In this document: piece by piece, positions 25,611 through 36,400 of the stretch | How the letters are laid out: every line of letters starts with the position of its first letter | Position numbering within the stretch: the stretch's first letter is position 1 | Assembly: GCF_024508235.1 (NCBI RefSeq) | Contig: NZ_CP101943.1 | Coordinates: 1,833,112 to 1,897,111, forward strand | Direction of reading: 5' to 3' | DNA from: Halococcus qingdaonensis | GTDB taxonomy: Archaea > Halobacteriota > Halobacteria > Halobacteriales > Halococcaceae | Length of the DNA stretch: 64,000 nt | Notes under the pieces: generated by a model | What the model was told of the DNA's origin: nothing | Databases searched by the model: none | Seen by the model: only the letters and a program-made list of their open reading frames with translations | Made by a program: the position numbers and the translations under genes

Positions 25611-26912
25611 CTACGGCGACAGGCGTTGCCTGTCTCGCGGGAACAGAACGGCTTCACGGATGTTCGGCAGATCGAGCATCGTCATCACGAGGCGTTCGCC
25701 GCCGATCGCCCAGCCGGCGTGGGGCGGCATCCCGTATCTGAACATCTTCGTGTAGTAGTCGAACGCCTCGGGATCGAGTCCTTGGGCCTCGAACCCCTCG
25801 ACGAGCTGATCGTAGCGGTGTTCACGCTGGCCGCCCGAGACGAGTTCCATGTCGGGAGCCATCAGGTCGAAGCCCGTCGAGAGCTCCGCATCGTCGTCGT
25901 AGTCCTTGATGTAGAACGGCTTGATCTCGCTCGGCCAGTCGGTGACGAAGTAGTGACCGCTGACGTCGTCACCGAGCGCTTTCTCGCCCTCGGTCGGCAG
26001 ATCGTCGCCCCACACGAGTTGGGTGTCGAGCTCGCCGGTCGCGTTGATGCGTTCGATCGCCTCCTCGTAAGTGAGTCGTGGGAACGCCTCGTCGGGCACC
26101 TCGAAGTCGTCGTAGCCGAGAGTGTCGAGCTGGTCGGCGCAGTTTTCGGCGACACCCTCGTAGGCCGCCCGGACGACCTGCTCGCAGGCGTCCATCGCCT
26201 CCTCGTGGTCGATGAACGCGCTCTCGAAGTCGATCGAGGTCGCCTCGTTCAGGTGCCGGGGCGTGTTGTGCTCCTCCGCACGGAAGATCGGACCGACCTC
26301 GAAGACGCGTTCGAGCCCGCTACCGACCATCAACTGCTTGAACAGCTGTGGCGACTGGTTCATGAACGCCTCCTGACCGAAGTAGGTGATCGGGAATAAT
26401 TCAGTACCGCCCTCGGTGCCCGTGGCGACGATCTTCGGCGTTGTGATCTCCGTCGAGCCGAGCTCGCGGAACGCCTCGCGCGCGCTCCGGAGGATCTCGG
26501 CACGGATCTCGAAGATCGCCTTCGCCTCTTCGCGCCGGAGATCGAGCGTGCGGTTGTCGAGCCGGGTCGGGAGCTCGGCGTCGACCTTGCCGGAGGGATC
26601 GAGCGGGAGTTCGGGATCGGCGGGCGCAATCACCTCGACAGAATCAGGGACGATCTCGACGCCGGTCGGGGCGCGCTCCTCTTCCTCGACGGCACCGGAG
26701 ACCGACACGACGCTCTCGCGGGCCACTTCGGTGCCGGTTTCGACGAGTTCGTCGTCCATCGCGTCCTTCTCGAATTTGACCTGGATCTTTCCAGTCCTGT
26801 CGCGGACGATGAGGAAGGCGATGCCACCCAGATCGCGGATCTCGTGTGCCCAGCCGGCGACCGTGACGTCGTCGCCCGGTTCGGCGCTCGCAGTGGTCGT
26901 GCGATCGTTCAT
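25611..26912 (-). CDS. aspS: Aspartate--tRNA(Asp/Asn) ligase
   Basis: The product has 433 residues. The OB-fold anticodon domain is at 1-100 ([20 protein letters not shown]). The class II core includes [20 protein letters not shown] and the final [20 protein letters not shown]. At the two positions reported to control tRNA discrimination in archaeal AspRS (W26 and K85 in Thermococcus numbering), this protein has His23 and Pro82, the non-discriminating combination. That, with gatB nearby and no AsnRS in the window, suggests it charges both tRNA-Asp and tRNA-Asn. A TATA-like GTTTAAGAC lies about 27 nt upstream. Confidence 0.95.
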   Translation of the reverse strand: MNDRTTTASAEPGDDVTVAGWAHEIRDLGGIAFLIVRDRTGKIQVKFEKDAMDDELVETGTEVARESVVSVSGAVEEEERAPTGVEIVPDSVEVIAPADPELPLDPSGKVDAELPTRLDNRTLDLRREEAKAIFEIRAEILRSAREAFRELGSTEITTPKIVATGTEGGTELFPITYFGQEAFMNQSPQLFKQLMVGSGLERVFEVGPIFRAEEHNTPRHLNEATSIDFESAFIDHEEAMDACEQVVRAAYEGVAENCADQLDTLGYDDFEVPDEAFPRLTYEEAIERINATGELDTQLVWGDDLPTEGEKALGDDVSGHYFVTDWPSEIKPFYIKDYDDDAELSTGFDLMAPDMELVSGGQREHRYDQLVEGFEAQGLDPEAFDYYTKMFRYGMPPHAGWAIGGERLVMTMLDLPNIREAVLFPRDRQRLSP

Positions 26913-26966
26913 ACACGACGATGTAGAGCGGCGGTCTTAAACGCCGTCGTTTCGCACGTCGGCGAC

Positions 26967-27671
26967 TCAGTTCGCGTCCGTCGCGCCGCGAACGGTCTCC
27001 CGTACGGCATCGACGCCTTCGTCGTGGACGAGATCGCCGACGACGACCGTGTCCGCCCGTTCGCCCATCTCGTGGGCGGAGTCGTAGTCGTGGATGCCAC
27101 CACCGTAGAAGAGGGTCGCCTCGTCGAGTGCATCGCCGGCGGCGGCCACGATCTCGGGATCACCGAACGTGCCCGAGTATTCGACGTAGACGATCTCCTG
27201 GCCGAACATCCGCTCGGCGATCGTGGCGTAGGCCGCGACGTCCGCGGCGTCGAGATCGCAGTTCGCCTGCGTGTACGTCGCCACCGACGAATCGGGGTTG
27301 AGGACGATGTACGCCTCGGTGTTGGTGCGCGCCCAGTCGATGCCGTCGTCGAGGCGCACCCACTCCTTGTGTGCGCCGGTCATCCAGGAGACATCGCCGG
27401 CGTTGAACACGATCGGGATGAGATAGCCGTCGAGCGAGTCGGTGTGGACGACGGTCGCGTCGACGCCGGGTTCGATGTAGAGGGGGACGTCGTGCTCGCT
27501 GCACGCCTCGACGACCGCCTGCATCTTCTCCTCGGTCATCCCGGTTGTCCCGCCGACCTCAATGGCATCCGTGCCCGTCCGGCAGACGTCCTCGTAGCTC
27601 TCGCTGTCGACGAGGCTCTTGTCCGGGTCGATTTTCACGATGTGATCCCACTCGGTCCACGGCGCGCTCAT
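26967..27671 (-). CDS. Geranylgeranylglyceryl phosphate synthase
   Basis: The product has 234 residues of the PcrB/GGGPS family, a TIM barrel. Visible motifs are [60 protein letters not shown] and the phosphate site [20 protein letters not shown]. The enzyme makes the first ether bond of archaeal membrane lipids from sn-glycerol-1-phosphate and GGPP. It lies just downstream of topA (54-bp gap), an arrangement I recall from other haloarchaea. Confidence 0.95.
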   Translation of the reverse strand: MSAPWTEWDHIVKIDPDKSLVDSESYEDVCRTGTDAIEVGGTTGMTEEKMQAVVEACSEHDVPLYIEPGVDATVVHTDSLDGYLIPIVFNAGDVSWMTGAHKEWVRLDDGIDWARTNTEAYIVLNPDSSVATYTQANCDLDAADVAAYATIAERMFGQEIVYVEYSGTFGDPEIVAAAGDALDEATLFYGGGIHDYDSAHEMGERADTVVVGDLVHDEGVDAVRETVRGATDAN

Positions 27672-27725
27672 AGCAACAGGAATCCGAGCGCCGCCTAAAC
27701 GTCTTCCGTAATCGGTCGATTCCCG

Positions 27726-30209
27726 TCAGTCGGCCTTCGCTTGCCAGCTGCGCACGTTCTCGGCGCTCACGCCCTGGACCGACTCGGCGATCGAATCGGC
27801 CTCGCTCTCCCGGAGATCGTCGAGGCTCTCGATGCCGACCGCCGCCAGTTTCTCGACAGTCTTCTCGCCCACTCCATCGAGATCCACGAGATCGCCGACC
27901 GACTGCCGGGCCTGGTACTCGTGGTAGTTACAGATCGGACAGCCCAGTTCCCAGGGCTCGTCGCCGCTGTGGACGACCAGTTCGGGAAGGTCGTGCTCGT
28001 CGCAGAACTCGTCGGTGACCTCGATCTCGCCGCGCCGCGGGAGGGGAAGCGAATACTCGCAGTCGGGATAGCGCGTGCAGCCGACGAGCCGCGAGCCGGT
28101 CCTGAGGGTCTTGATCGCGAGTTCGCCACCGTGCTCGTCACCGCACTCGGGGCAGTCCCCGATGACGCGGTCGGCCTCGGCGTCGGCCTCCTCGGCAGCA
28201 CAGAGCGGACAGCCATGCACGAAGGTGCTCCGGCCGTCGAGCATCTTCACGTTCCGCAGGTCGTGCTCGTCACACGTCTCGTCGAGGATCAGCGGCTCGC
28301 CCGCCGAGGGGAGCGGCAGCGTGAACTCGCAGTCGGGATAGCCGTCACAGCCGACGAACGAGGAGCCGTGGCGACTCTTTCGCACGAGCAGGTCCGCGCC
28401 GCAGTCGGGGCACGGACCCAGCGTTTTGTCGGCCTTGAGCGATTTTCTGAGGTGTTCGCCAATCTCCTCGCGCGAGTCGCGGAGCGCGTCGAAGACGGTC
28501 GACAGCATCTCGCGCGATTCCTGAGTGACGTCCTCCAGGCCCGTCTCGCCGTCGGCGATGGCCGCCATGTCGGTTTCGAGCTGGCTCGTCATCGCCTCAC
28601 TCACCACGCGGTCGGCGAACTGCTCGGCCGCCTCGACGACCGCCTCGGCGAGCTTCGTCGGGCGGGGCGGATCGCTCTCGATGTAGCCCCGATCGTAGAG
28701 CTTCTCGATCGTGTTGTGTCGGGTGGCTTTCGTACCGATTCCCATCTGCTCCATGCGCTCGATGAGTCTGGACTGGCCGCGCCGGCGTGGCGGCTGGGTC
28801 TCCTTCTCTTCGGAGCGCACGTCCTCGATCGGCAGCTCCTCGCCCTCGTCGAGCTCCGGCACGTGGTTCTCTGAAGTGTTGAAATACGGATAGACGGCGT
28901 GGTAGCCCGGTTCGACGAGTCGCTTGCCGTTGGCTTTCAGGTGGTGCTCGTCGATGGCGGCGGTCACGCGGAGATGCTCCCACTCGGCGGGGTCGGCCAC
29001 CGTCGCGAAGAATCGTCTGACGACCAGTTCGTAGATCTCCCGTTCGTCGTCGCCGAGCTCGGACGCCGACGGGAGTTCGCCCGTGGGGTGGATCGGCGGG
29101 TGGTCGGTCGTCTCCTCGTCACCCTCGGTCGGAACGATCTCCTCGCTCTCCAGCAGCGCCTCTGCATCCTCGCCGAACTCGCGATGGTTCGTGAACCCCT
29201 CCAAGAGCTCCTCGATGTCGAGGTCGTCGGGGTAGACGGTGTTATCGGTTCGCGGATAGGTGATGTAGCCCGCCGTGTAGAGCTCCTCGGCGAGGCTCAT
29301 CGCGCGCTGGGCCGAGTAGCCGAGCGAGCCCGCTGCGCGGATGTACTGGGTGGTGTTCATCGGACTCGGCGGGTCGTCGGTACGGGTGCGACGACTGACC
29401 TCTTGAACTGTCGCCGCGCTCGCCTCACCGAGTGCGTCGTCAACCTCCGCCGCGACCGACTCGTCCCAGAGGCGATCGGTGCCGCGACCCGCCTCGCGGT
29501 CGAAATACTGGACCTCGAAGACGGTGTCGTCCTTGCGAAGGTCGCTGAACAGCTCCCAGTAGGTCTCGGGATCGAACGCCTGGATCTTCCGCTCGCGGTC
29601 GACGATGAGTTTGAGGGTCGGCGACTGCACCCGGCCGACGCTGATGAAGTCGTTCCCGCGCTGTTTGGCCGTCAGCGAGAGGAATCGGGTCAGTGCCGCG
29701 CCCCACACGAGGTCGATCTCCTGTCTGGCTTCGCCCGCCGCCGCGAGATCGTAATCCAGGTCGTCGAGATTGTCGAACGCCTCGCGCACCTCGCGCTCGG
29801 CGAACGAGGAGAACCGTGCGCGCTTGATCGGCGCGTCGGAGACCTCGCGAACGATGTCGGCGGCCTCCTTGCCGATCAGTTCGCCCTCGCGGTCGTAGTC
29901 GGTGGCGATGATCACGCCGTCGGCATCCCTCGCGAGCAGCCTGAGCGTACGGACGATGTTCTCGCGGCTCTCGTGGGGTTCGACCACCACGTCGGCGTCG
30001 AGCAGCTCGACGGGTTCGACGTCGCGCCAGTTCGCGTATTCGGGCGGGAAGTCGTTCTCGACGACGTGGCCCGAGAGGCCGACGCAGCGCCGCCCACCCC
30101 ATTTGTAGACGTTGACGCCGTTGCGTCGCTCGACGTCGGCGCTGCCCTCGCTCAGGATTGCGGCGATGTTGCTCGCGGCGGTCTCCTTCTCGGTTATCAG
30201 CAGCTCCAC
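27726..30209 (-). CDS. topA: DNA topoisomerase I (type IA)
   Basis: The product has 827 residues with a GTG start (30209-30207). The Toprim domain begins ELLITEKETAASNIAAILSE. The active-site region GYITYPRTDNTVYPDD holds Tyr318, close to Tyr319 of E. coli TopA. After about residue 600 there are several C4 zinc ribbons (CPDC, CPLC, CPEC, CPIC), and the protein ends with a helix-hairpin-helix unit (DGVGEKTVEKLAAVGIESLD). It relaxes negative supercoils. A TATA-like GGTTTAGAAG at about 30250 precedes it. Confidence 0.96.
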   Translation of the reverse strand: MELLITEKETAASNIAAILSEGSADVERRNGVNVYKWGGRRCVGLSGHVVENDFPPEYANWRDVEPVELLDADVVVEPHESRENIVRTLRLLARDADGVIIATDYDREGELIGKEAADIVREVSDAPIKRARFSSFAEREVREAFDNLDDLDYDLAAAGEARQEIDLVWGAALTRFLSLTAKQRGNDFISVGRVQSPTLKLIVDRERKIQAFDPETYWELFSDLRKDDTVFEVQYFDREAGRGTDRLWDESVAAEVDDALGEASAATVQEVSRRTRTDDPPSPMNTTQYIRAAGSLGYSAQRAMSLAEELYTAGYITYPRTDNTVYPDDLDIEELLEGFTNHREFGEDAEALLESEEIVPTEGDEETTDHPPIHPTGELPSASELGDDEREIYELVVRRFFATVADPAEWEHLRVTAAIDEHHLKANGKRLVEPGYHAVYPYFNTSENHVPELDEGEELPIEDVRSEEKETQPPRRRGQSRLIERMEQMGIGTKATRHNTIEKLYDRGYIESDPPRPTKLAEAVVEAAEQFADRVVSEAMTSQLETDMAAIADGETGLEDVTQESREMLSTVFDALRDSREEIGEHLRKSLKADKTLGPCPDCGADLLVRKSRHGSSFVGCDGYPDCEFTLPLPSAGEPLILDETCDEHDLRNVKMLDGRSTFVHGCPLCAAEEADAEADRVIGDCPECGDEHGGELAIKTLRTGSRLVGCTRYPDCEYSLPLPRRGEIEVTDEFCDEHDLPELVVHSGDEPWELGCPICNYHEYQARQSVGDLVDLDGVGEKTVEKLAAVGIESLDDLRESEADSIAESVQGVSAENVRSWQAKAD

Positions 30210-30276
30210 CGGACACCACCCATCATTGGCCGCGGTAGGTCGATACGGCTTCTAAACCTTTCGCAGCCGTCCGGCG

Positions 30277-31443
30277 TCAGCCGAGGTCGAACTGCTCGGC
30301 CGCCGTTCGCATGTCCTTGTCGCCACGTCCACTCAGGTTCACCAGGATCGAATCGTGGTCGTCGGCGATCTCCCTCGTCAGCGCGAGCGCATGAGCGGTT
30401 TCGAGCGCCGGAATGATGCCCTCGGTCTCGCTCAGTTCGCGGAAGGCCGCGAGCGCGTCCTCGTCGGGGATCGCGCGATACTCGCAGCGCCCGACAGCGC
30501 GGAACATCGCGTGTTCGGGGCCGACACCGGGGTAGTCGAGCCCGGCGGAGATCGAGTGGACCTCCGTCTCGTCGTCGAGTATTCTCGTCTCCATCCCGTG
30601 GAGCGAGCCGTCGGTACCCGCCGCAAGCGGTGCGGCATGACGGGTCGAATCACCACCCTCGCCGCCACCTTCCGCGCCGTAGAACTGCACGGAATCATCG
30701 CGGAAGGCGTCGAACAGCCCCATCGCGTTCGATCCGCCGCCGACGCAGGCGACCGCCGCATCCGGCAGCTCGCCCGTTCGCTCGCGGAACTGGTCGCGCG
30801 CCTCGCGGCCGATGACCGACTGGAACTCCCGCACCAATCTGGGAAACGGATCCGGGCCGACGACCGATCCCACCAGATAGTGGGTGTCGTCGACGTTCGC
30901 GGCGAAATCCTCCAGGGCGGCGTCGACCGCGTCCGCGAGGCCGGCCCCGCCGCGCGTGACCTCGTTGACCTCCGCACCCATCAGCCGCATCCTGAAGACG
31001 TTCATCCGCTGGCGCGCGACATCCTTCTCGCCCATGTAGATCTCGGTATCCATGTCGAACAGCGCGCCGACCATCGCGGTCGCGGTGCCGTGCTGGCCCG
31101 CACCGGTCTCGGCGATCAATCGAGATTTGCCCGCCCGCTCGGCGAGCAGCGCCTGACCGACGGCGTTGTTGATCTTGTGCGCACCGCCGTGCAGAAGGTC
31201 CTCGCGCTTGAGATAGATCTCGGCCCCGTAGCGCTCCGAGAGGCGCTCGGCGTGGAAGAGTGGCGTCGGTCGCCCCGCGAACTGTTCGAGGATCGCGCGG
31301 AACTCCGCGCGAAAGTCGTCGGTCGTGGCGATCCCGTCGAACGTGTCGGCGAGCTCCTGGAGCGGCTCCACGAGCGGGTCGGGCACGTGCCGGCCCCCAT
31401 AGCCCTCGAATTCGCCGGCGTGCTCCGCGTCATCGTTGCTCAT
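30277..31443 (-). CDS. trpB: Tryptophan synthase beta chain, stand-alone copy
   Basis: The product has 388 residues from ATG 31443. The PLP lysine is Lys90 in LLHGGAHKINNAVGQALLAE, and the glycine loop is VACVGGGSNAMGLFDAF. The C-terminal NLSGRGDKDM is typical of TrpB1. It condenses indole and serine, normally as a complex with TrpA. No trpA, trpC or other trp gene adjoins it: neighbours are topA and gatB. It could be the only trpB with trpA elsewhere, or a second copy used for indole salvage. Confidence 0.94.
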   Translation of the reverse strand: MSNDDAEHAGEFEGYGGRHVPDPLVEPLQELADTFDGIATTDDFRAEFRAILEQFAGRPTPLFHAERLSERYGAEIYLKREDLLHGGAHKINNAVGQALLAERAGKSRLIAETGAGQHGTATAMVGALFDMDTEIYMGEKDVARQRMNVFRMRLMGAEVNEVTRGGAGLADAVDAALEDFAANVDDTHYLVGSVVGPDPFPRLVREFQSVIGREARDQFRERTGELPDAAVACVGGGSNAMGLFDAFRDDSVQFYGAEGGGEGGDSTRHAAPLAAGTDGSLHGMETRILDDETEVHSISAGLDYPGVGPEHAMFRAVGRCEYRAIPDEDALAAFRELSETEGIIPALETAHALALTREIADDHDSILVNLSGRGDKDMRTAAEQFDLG

Positions 31444-31509
31444 CGTATCTCGATAGTGGGCAGTACCGCACAAATGTGTACCGACTGTTCGGCGGCCGGC
31501 AAGTGCCGG

Positions 31510-33003
31510 TCAGCCGTCGAGTTCTGCCCGGAGCAGTTCGTTGACGGTTCCTGGATCGGCGCTGCCGCCCGTGGACTGCATCACCTGCCCGACGAGGAAG
31601 TTGAGTGCGCCGTCCTCGCCCGCGTGATAGTCCTCGACCGCATCGGGGTTCTCGTCGATCGCGGTCGTGACCGCGCTCTCGATCTCGTCCTCGTCGGTGG
31701 TGCCGAGCCCCTCGCGCTCGACCACCGCGTCCGGCGAGTGTCCCTCGTCGAGCATCGCGCGCAGCACGACCTCCTCGGCGTTCTTCTCGGTGATCTCGTC
31801 CGTCTCGGCAAGTTCGATGAGATGGAGGAACTCGTCGAGTCGCCCCTCGACGTCGGCGATGGCCATGTCGCGGTAGTTGAGTTCGCCGAGGAGGCTGTCG
31901 GCGACCCACGACGCCGCCACGTCTGGATCGAACCGATCCGCGACCTGCTCGTAGAAGTCCGCGACCTCGCGGGTGGAGGTAAGTTTGCGGGCTTCGGACG
32001 AACTCAGGCCGTACTCCGCGGCGAAACGCTCGCGGCGGGCATCGGGAAGTTCAGGGATCTCGATTTCCTCGGCCCAGTCGCTGACACGGAGCACGGGGAG
32101 ATCGGCCTCGGAGAAGTACCGATAATCCTTCTCTTCCTCCTTTGAGCGCATCGAGACGGTCACGCCACGTGATTCGTCCCAGTGACGGGTCTCCTGTTCG
32201 ATCGTCCGATCGCGCTGGAGGGCGTTTTTCTGTCGCGTCACCTCGTAGGCGAGCGCCTGCTCGGCCCCTTTGTGGCTGGAGATGTTCTTCACTTCGGTGC
32301 GGTTGGCCGCCGCGAGCGCGTCTGGCCCGATCGCACCGTCGGCGTCGACTTCCGACTCGGGGACGAGCGAGATGTTCGCGTCGATGCGCAGCGAGCCATC
32401 TCTAGAACTGTCGAAGATGCCGAGATAGTCGAGCACCTCCTCCAGTTTGGCGAGGAACGCGCGGACCTCGTCGGGGCTCCTGAAGTCGGGCTCGGTGACG
32501 ATCTCCATCAGCGGAACGCCAGCGCGGTTGTAGTCGACTCTGGTGTATTCGGCGCTGTCGATGCCGCCACCGCCGCCGGCGTGCTGGAGGCTCCCCGGGT
32601 CTTCCTCCAGATGGGCGCGTTCGATGGCGATGGTCCGTTCGTCGTCCTCGACCGTGACCGTGAGTTCGCCGTCCTGACAGATCGGCGAATCGTACTGGGT
32701 GATCTGGAAGTTCTTCGGGAGATCGGGGTAGTAGTAGTTCTTCCGGTGGAAGTGGCTCTCGTCGGGCACGTCGGCGTCGATCGCCGCCGCAAGTTTGAGC
32801 GCACCCTCGACGGCAGCCTCGTTCAACATCGGGAGCGCGCCCGGCAGGCCGAGACAGGTCGGACACGTGTGGGAGTTCGGCTCGCTGTCCTCGAAATCGG
32901 TCGCACAGCCACAGAATATCTTGGACTCGGTTTCGAGCTGGACGTGGACCTCCAGCCCGATGACGACGCGGTGGTCGCTAGCACTGACGGCGCGGGCGCT
33001 CAT
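31510..33003 (-). CDS. gatB: Asp-tRNA(Asn)/Glu-tRNA(Gln) amidotransferase subunit B
   Basis: The product has 497 residues from ATG 33003. It shows VVIGLEVHVQLETESKIFCG, CPTCLGLPGALPMLNEAAVE (zinc-binding CxC/CPxC), FHRKNYYYPDLPKNFQITQY and a C-terminal YqeY-like tail ending NFLVGQVMQSTGGSADP. With GatA/GatC it amidates mischarged tRNA. The nearby AspRS looks non-discriminating, so the substrate is probably Asp-tRNA(Asn). GatA and GatC are not in the window. Confidence 0.95.
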   Translation of the reverse strand: MSARAVSASDHRVVIGLEVHVQLETESKIFCGCATDFEDSEPNSHTCPTCLGLPGALPMLNEAAVEGALKLAAAIDADVPDESHFHRKNYYYPDLPKNFQITQYDSPICQDGELTVTVEDDERTIAIERAHLEEDPGSLQHAGGGGGIDSAEYTRVDYNRAGVPLMEIVTEPDFRSPDEVRAFLAKLEEVLDYLGIFDSSRDGSLRIDANISLVPESEVDADGAIGPDALAAANRTEVKNISSHKGAEQALAYEVTRQKNALQRDRTIEQETRHWDESRGVTVSMRSKEEEKDYRYFSEADLPVLRVSDWAEEIEIPELPDARRERFAAEYGLSSSEARKLTSTREVADFYEQVADRFDPDVAASWVADSLLGELNYRDMAIADVEGRLDEFLHLIELAETDEITEKNAEEVVLRAMLDEGHSPDAVVEREGLGTTDEDEIESAVTTAIDENPDAVEDYHAGEDGALNFLVGQVMQSTGGSADPGTVNELLRAELDG

Positions 33004-33134
33004 TGTCGCCTCTATCCGGCCGCGACCGCTAAAACATGACGCCATCGCCGTCCGCGCGGTGTGGTGGCCACATCTGCCAACTTTCGGAAACGTGTCTGAC
33101 GCACGTTTATGTCCACGGGACGCCGCCATCGGCC

Positions 33135-33395
33135 ATGAGCGGCAACCGCGTCGAGGAGCTCGAATCGCGCGTCGAAGAACTCGAAGCCTCCCTCTCCGGC
33201 CTGACCGACGAGCTGATGGAGACGAAGGCCCGCCTCGCCGAGCTCGAAGACGAGTCATCGGACGAATACATCGAAGCAGGCGTCGGGGCCGTCACCGACG
33301 ACGGGACCGAGGAATCGAGCGCAAACGAAGAAGCTAACCCGGACGAGGGCGATTCTACTGACGATTCAGCGGCCGACGACATCATCGTCGCGTAG
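33135..33395 (+). CDS. Small coiled-coil acidic protein upstream of smc
   Basis: The product has 86 residues from ATG 33135. Residues 3-40 are a heptad-rich coiled coil (VEELESRVEELEASLSGLTD). The rest is an acidic Asp/Glu/Ser tail ending DDIIVA. It lies 18 nt before smc on the same strand. I recall similar small proteins upstream of smc in other haloarchaea; no function is known. Longer in-frame starts upstream overlap the gatB promoter region and have poor composition. Confidence 0.72.
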   Translation: MSGNRVEELESRVEELEASLSGLTDELMETKARLAELEDESSDEYIEAGVGAVTDDGTEESSANEEANPDEGDSTDDSAADDIIVA

Positions 33396-33413
33396 GCCGC
33401 CCACGAGCACCCC

Positions 33414-36400
33414 ATGCATATCAAATCGCTCGTCCTAGAGAACTTCAAGAGTTTCGGCCGTCGAACGGAGATCCCGTTTTACGAGGATTTCACGACCGTG
33501 AGCGGGCCGAACGGCTCCGGCAAGTCGAACATCATCGACGCCATCCTGTTCTGTCTCGGGCTCGCCCGCACGCGCGGGATCCGCGCCAGGAAGCTCACCG
33601 ATCTCATCTACAACCCCGGTCACGAGGAGGGTGGCGAATCGGCCGGTGGCGGTGTTCGAGAAGCGAGCGTCGAGGTGGTGCTCGACAACGCCGAGCGGAC
33701 GCTCCCGCGCGCCGAGATCGAGAGCGCCGCCGGCACCGAGAACGTCGGCGACGTCGACGAGATCGTCATCAAGCGCCGGGTCAAACAGACCGAGGACAAC
33801 TACTACTCCTACTACTACCTCAACGAGCGCTCGGTCAACCTCTCCGACATTCAGGACCTGCTCGCGGGGGCGGGCGTCACGCCCGAGGGGTACAACGTCG
33901 TGATGCAGGGCGACGTCACGGGCATCATCAACATGACCGCGGGCGAACGCCGCGAGATCATCGACGAGATCGCCGGCGTGGCCGCCTTCGACGCGAAGAA
34001 GGAGGACGCCTTCGAGGAGCTCGAAGTCGTCGAGGAGCGCATCGACGAGGCCGAACTCCGCATTCAGGAGAAAGAGGAACGCCTCGAACAGTTGAACGAC
34101 GAACGCGAGACGGCGCTCGAATACCAGTCGCTGCGCGAGGACAAGGAGGAGTACGAAACCTACCGCAAGGCCGCCGAGCTGGAGGACAAGCGCACGAGCC
34201 TCGACTCCGCGGTCGAGAGGATCGACGAGCTCGGCGACGAACTCGACGAGCGCCAGCACGAACTCGACGAACGCCAAGGGAAGGTCTCGCGGCTCGAAAC
34301 CGATCTCGACGAGCTCAACGACGAGATCGAGCGCAAGGGCGAGGACGAGCAGCTCGCGATCAAGCGCGAGATCGAGGAGATCAAGGGCGAGAAGAGTCGG
34401 CTCGAAGATAAGATCGAGAGCACCGAGGAGCGCATCGACGAGGCGGAAAACGAGCGCCGGCAGGCGTTCGTCGAGCTCGACAAGAAACAGGAGACCGTCG
34501 ACGATCTCGACAGTGATGTTCGGAGCGTGAAAGTCGAGAAGTCCTCCATCGCTGCCGAGATCGAGGACAAAGAGGACGAACTGGCCGAGGTCGAGGCCGA
34601 GATCGAGGAAAGCGACACGGAGTACGACGAGGTGAAGGACGATCTCGAAGAGCGACGGGAGGCGCTCGAAGCCGAAAAGAGCGCGAAAAACGAGAAACAG
34701 CGCGAGCAGGACAGGCTGCTGGATGCGGCTCGGCGGCGCTCGACCGAACAGAGCGAGAAAGAGAGCGATCTCGACGAGACTCGCGAGCGGATCCCGGAAA
34801 TCGAGGCCGCGATCGGCGATCTGGAGGACGAGTTGGCGAAGGCCGAGCAGAACGAGGCGAACATCGAGGACGTCGTTGCGGACCTCAAGGCCGACAAGCG
34901 CGAGCGGACCGAGGAGCGCGACGAGATCGAGGAGGAGCTCCGCGCCGCGAAGGACGAGTACGCGAGCCTCGAAGCGAAGACCGACGACAGCGGCTCCTCC
35001 TATGGAAGAGCGGTTTCCACGATTTTGAACGCCGATCTCGACGGGGTGCACGGCACGATCGCGCAGTTGGGCGGCGTGGCGAGCGAGTACGCGACGGCGT
35101 GCGAGACGGCGGCCGGTGGGCGGCTCGCCCACGTCGTGGTCGGCGACGACGGAGTGGGCCAGCAGGCCATCGAGTATCTGAAATCCAGGAACGCAGGCCG
35201 GGCGACCTTCCTGCCGATGACGAAGATGCAGCGCCGGTCGGTGCCGAACCGACCCAACGAGGCGGGCGTCGTGGATTTCGCGTACAATCTCGTGGATTTC
35301 CCCGAGAAGTACGCGGGCGTCTTTTCGTACGTGCTCGGCAGCACCCTCGTCGTCGAGGAGATGGAGACCGCCCGCGAGCTGATGGGTGACTACCGGCTCG
35401 TCACTCTGGAGGGCGAACTCGTCGAGAAGAGTGGCGCGATGACCGGCGGCTCGCGCAGCGGGTCGCGCTACTCCTTCGAGTCGAGCGCGGGTCAGCTAGA
35501 ACGTGTCGCCGACCGGATCACCGAGCTCGAAGAGAATCGGCGCGAGATGCAGGAGGACGTCCGAGAGATCGAGGAGCGCCTCGACGACGCACGCGAGCGC
35601 CGATCGGCGGCCGCCGAGCAGGTCCGCGACATCGAGAACGATATCGAGCAGAAGGAGCGCGAGCGCGAGGAGATCGACGAGCGCATCGACGAGCTCGAAG
35701 CGGATATCGCGGAGATCGAAGAGGCCCGCGAGGAGGTCGACGCGGAGATGCAGAGTCTGGAGACCGAGATCGCCGACCACGACGACGAGATCGCGGCGAT
35801 CGAAGACGACATCGCGGAGCTCGAAGACGAACTCGCGGACTCTGCCATCCCGGAGCTCACGAACGAGGCCGACGCGATTCAGGACGATATCGACGAACTC
35901 GACGATCGGATGGGCAAGCTCGACGGCGAGCTGAACGAACTCCAGCTCGAAAAACAGTACGCCGAGGAGTCGATCGACGAGCTCCACGAGACGCTCGAAA
36001 GCGCTCAGAATCGCAAGGCCGAGGGCGAGGAGCGCATCGAGGAGCTCGAAGGAAAGATCGACGAACAGGAGGGAAAACTCGACGAGCGCGAGGCGGCCGT
36101 CGCCGATCTCGAGGACGAACTCGCCGATCTCAAGGACGAGCGCACGGAGCTGAAGGAGGAGCTCGCCAACGCGAAGGAGAGCCGCGACGAGCAGCGCGAG
36201 CGGGTGAACGAGACCGAAAGCGAGCTGGAGAGCCGCCGCGAGCGCCGGGAGCGACTGGAGTGGGAGATCGACGAACTCGAATCGGTCGTCGGCGAGTACG
36301 ACCCCGACGAGATCCCCGACCACGACGAGGTCGAAGACGAGATCGCCCGGTTGGAGAAGGAGATGGAGGAGCTAGAGCCGGTCAACATGCTCGCCATCGA

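Noticed and set aside
33435-35132. 565-codon minus-strand frame inside smc
   Set aside because: The Leu/Val-rich composition comes from the complement of the Glu-rich coiled coil; the smc frame is unmistakable.
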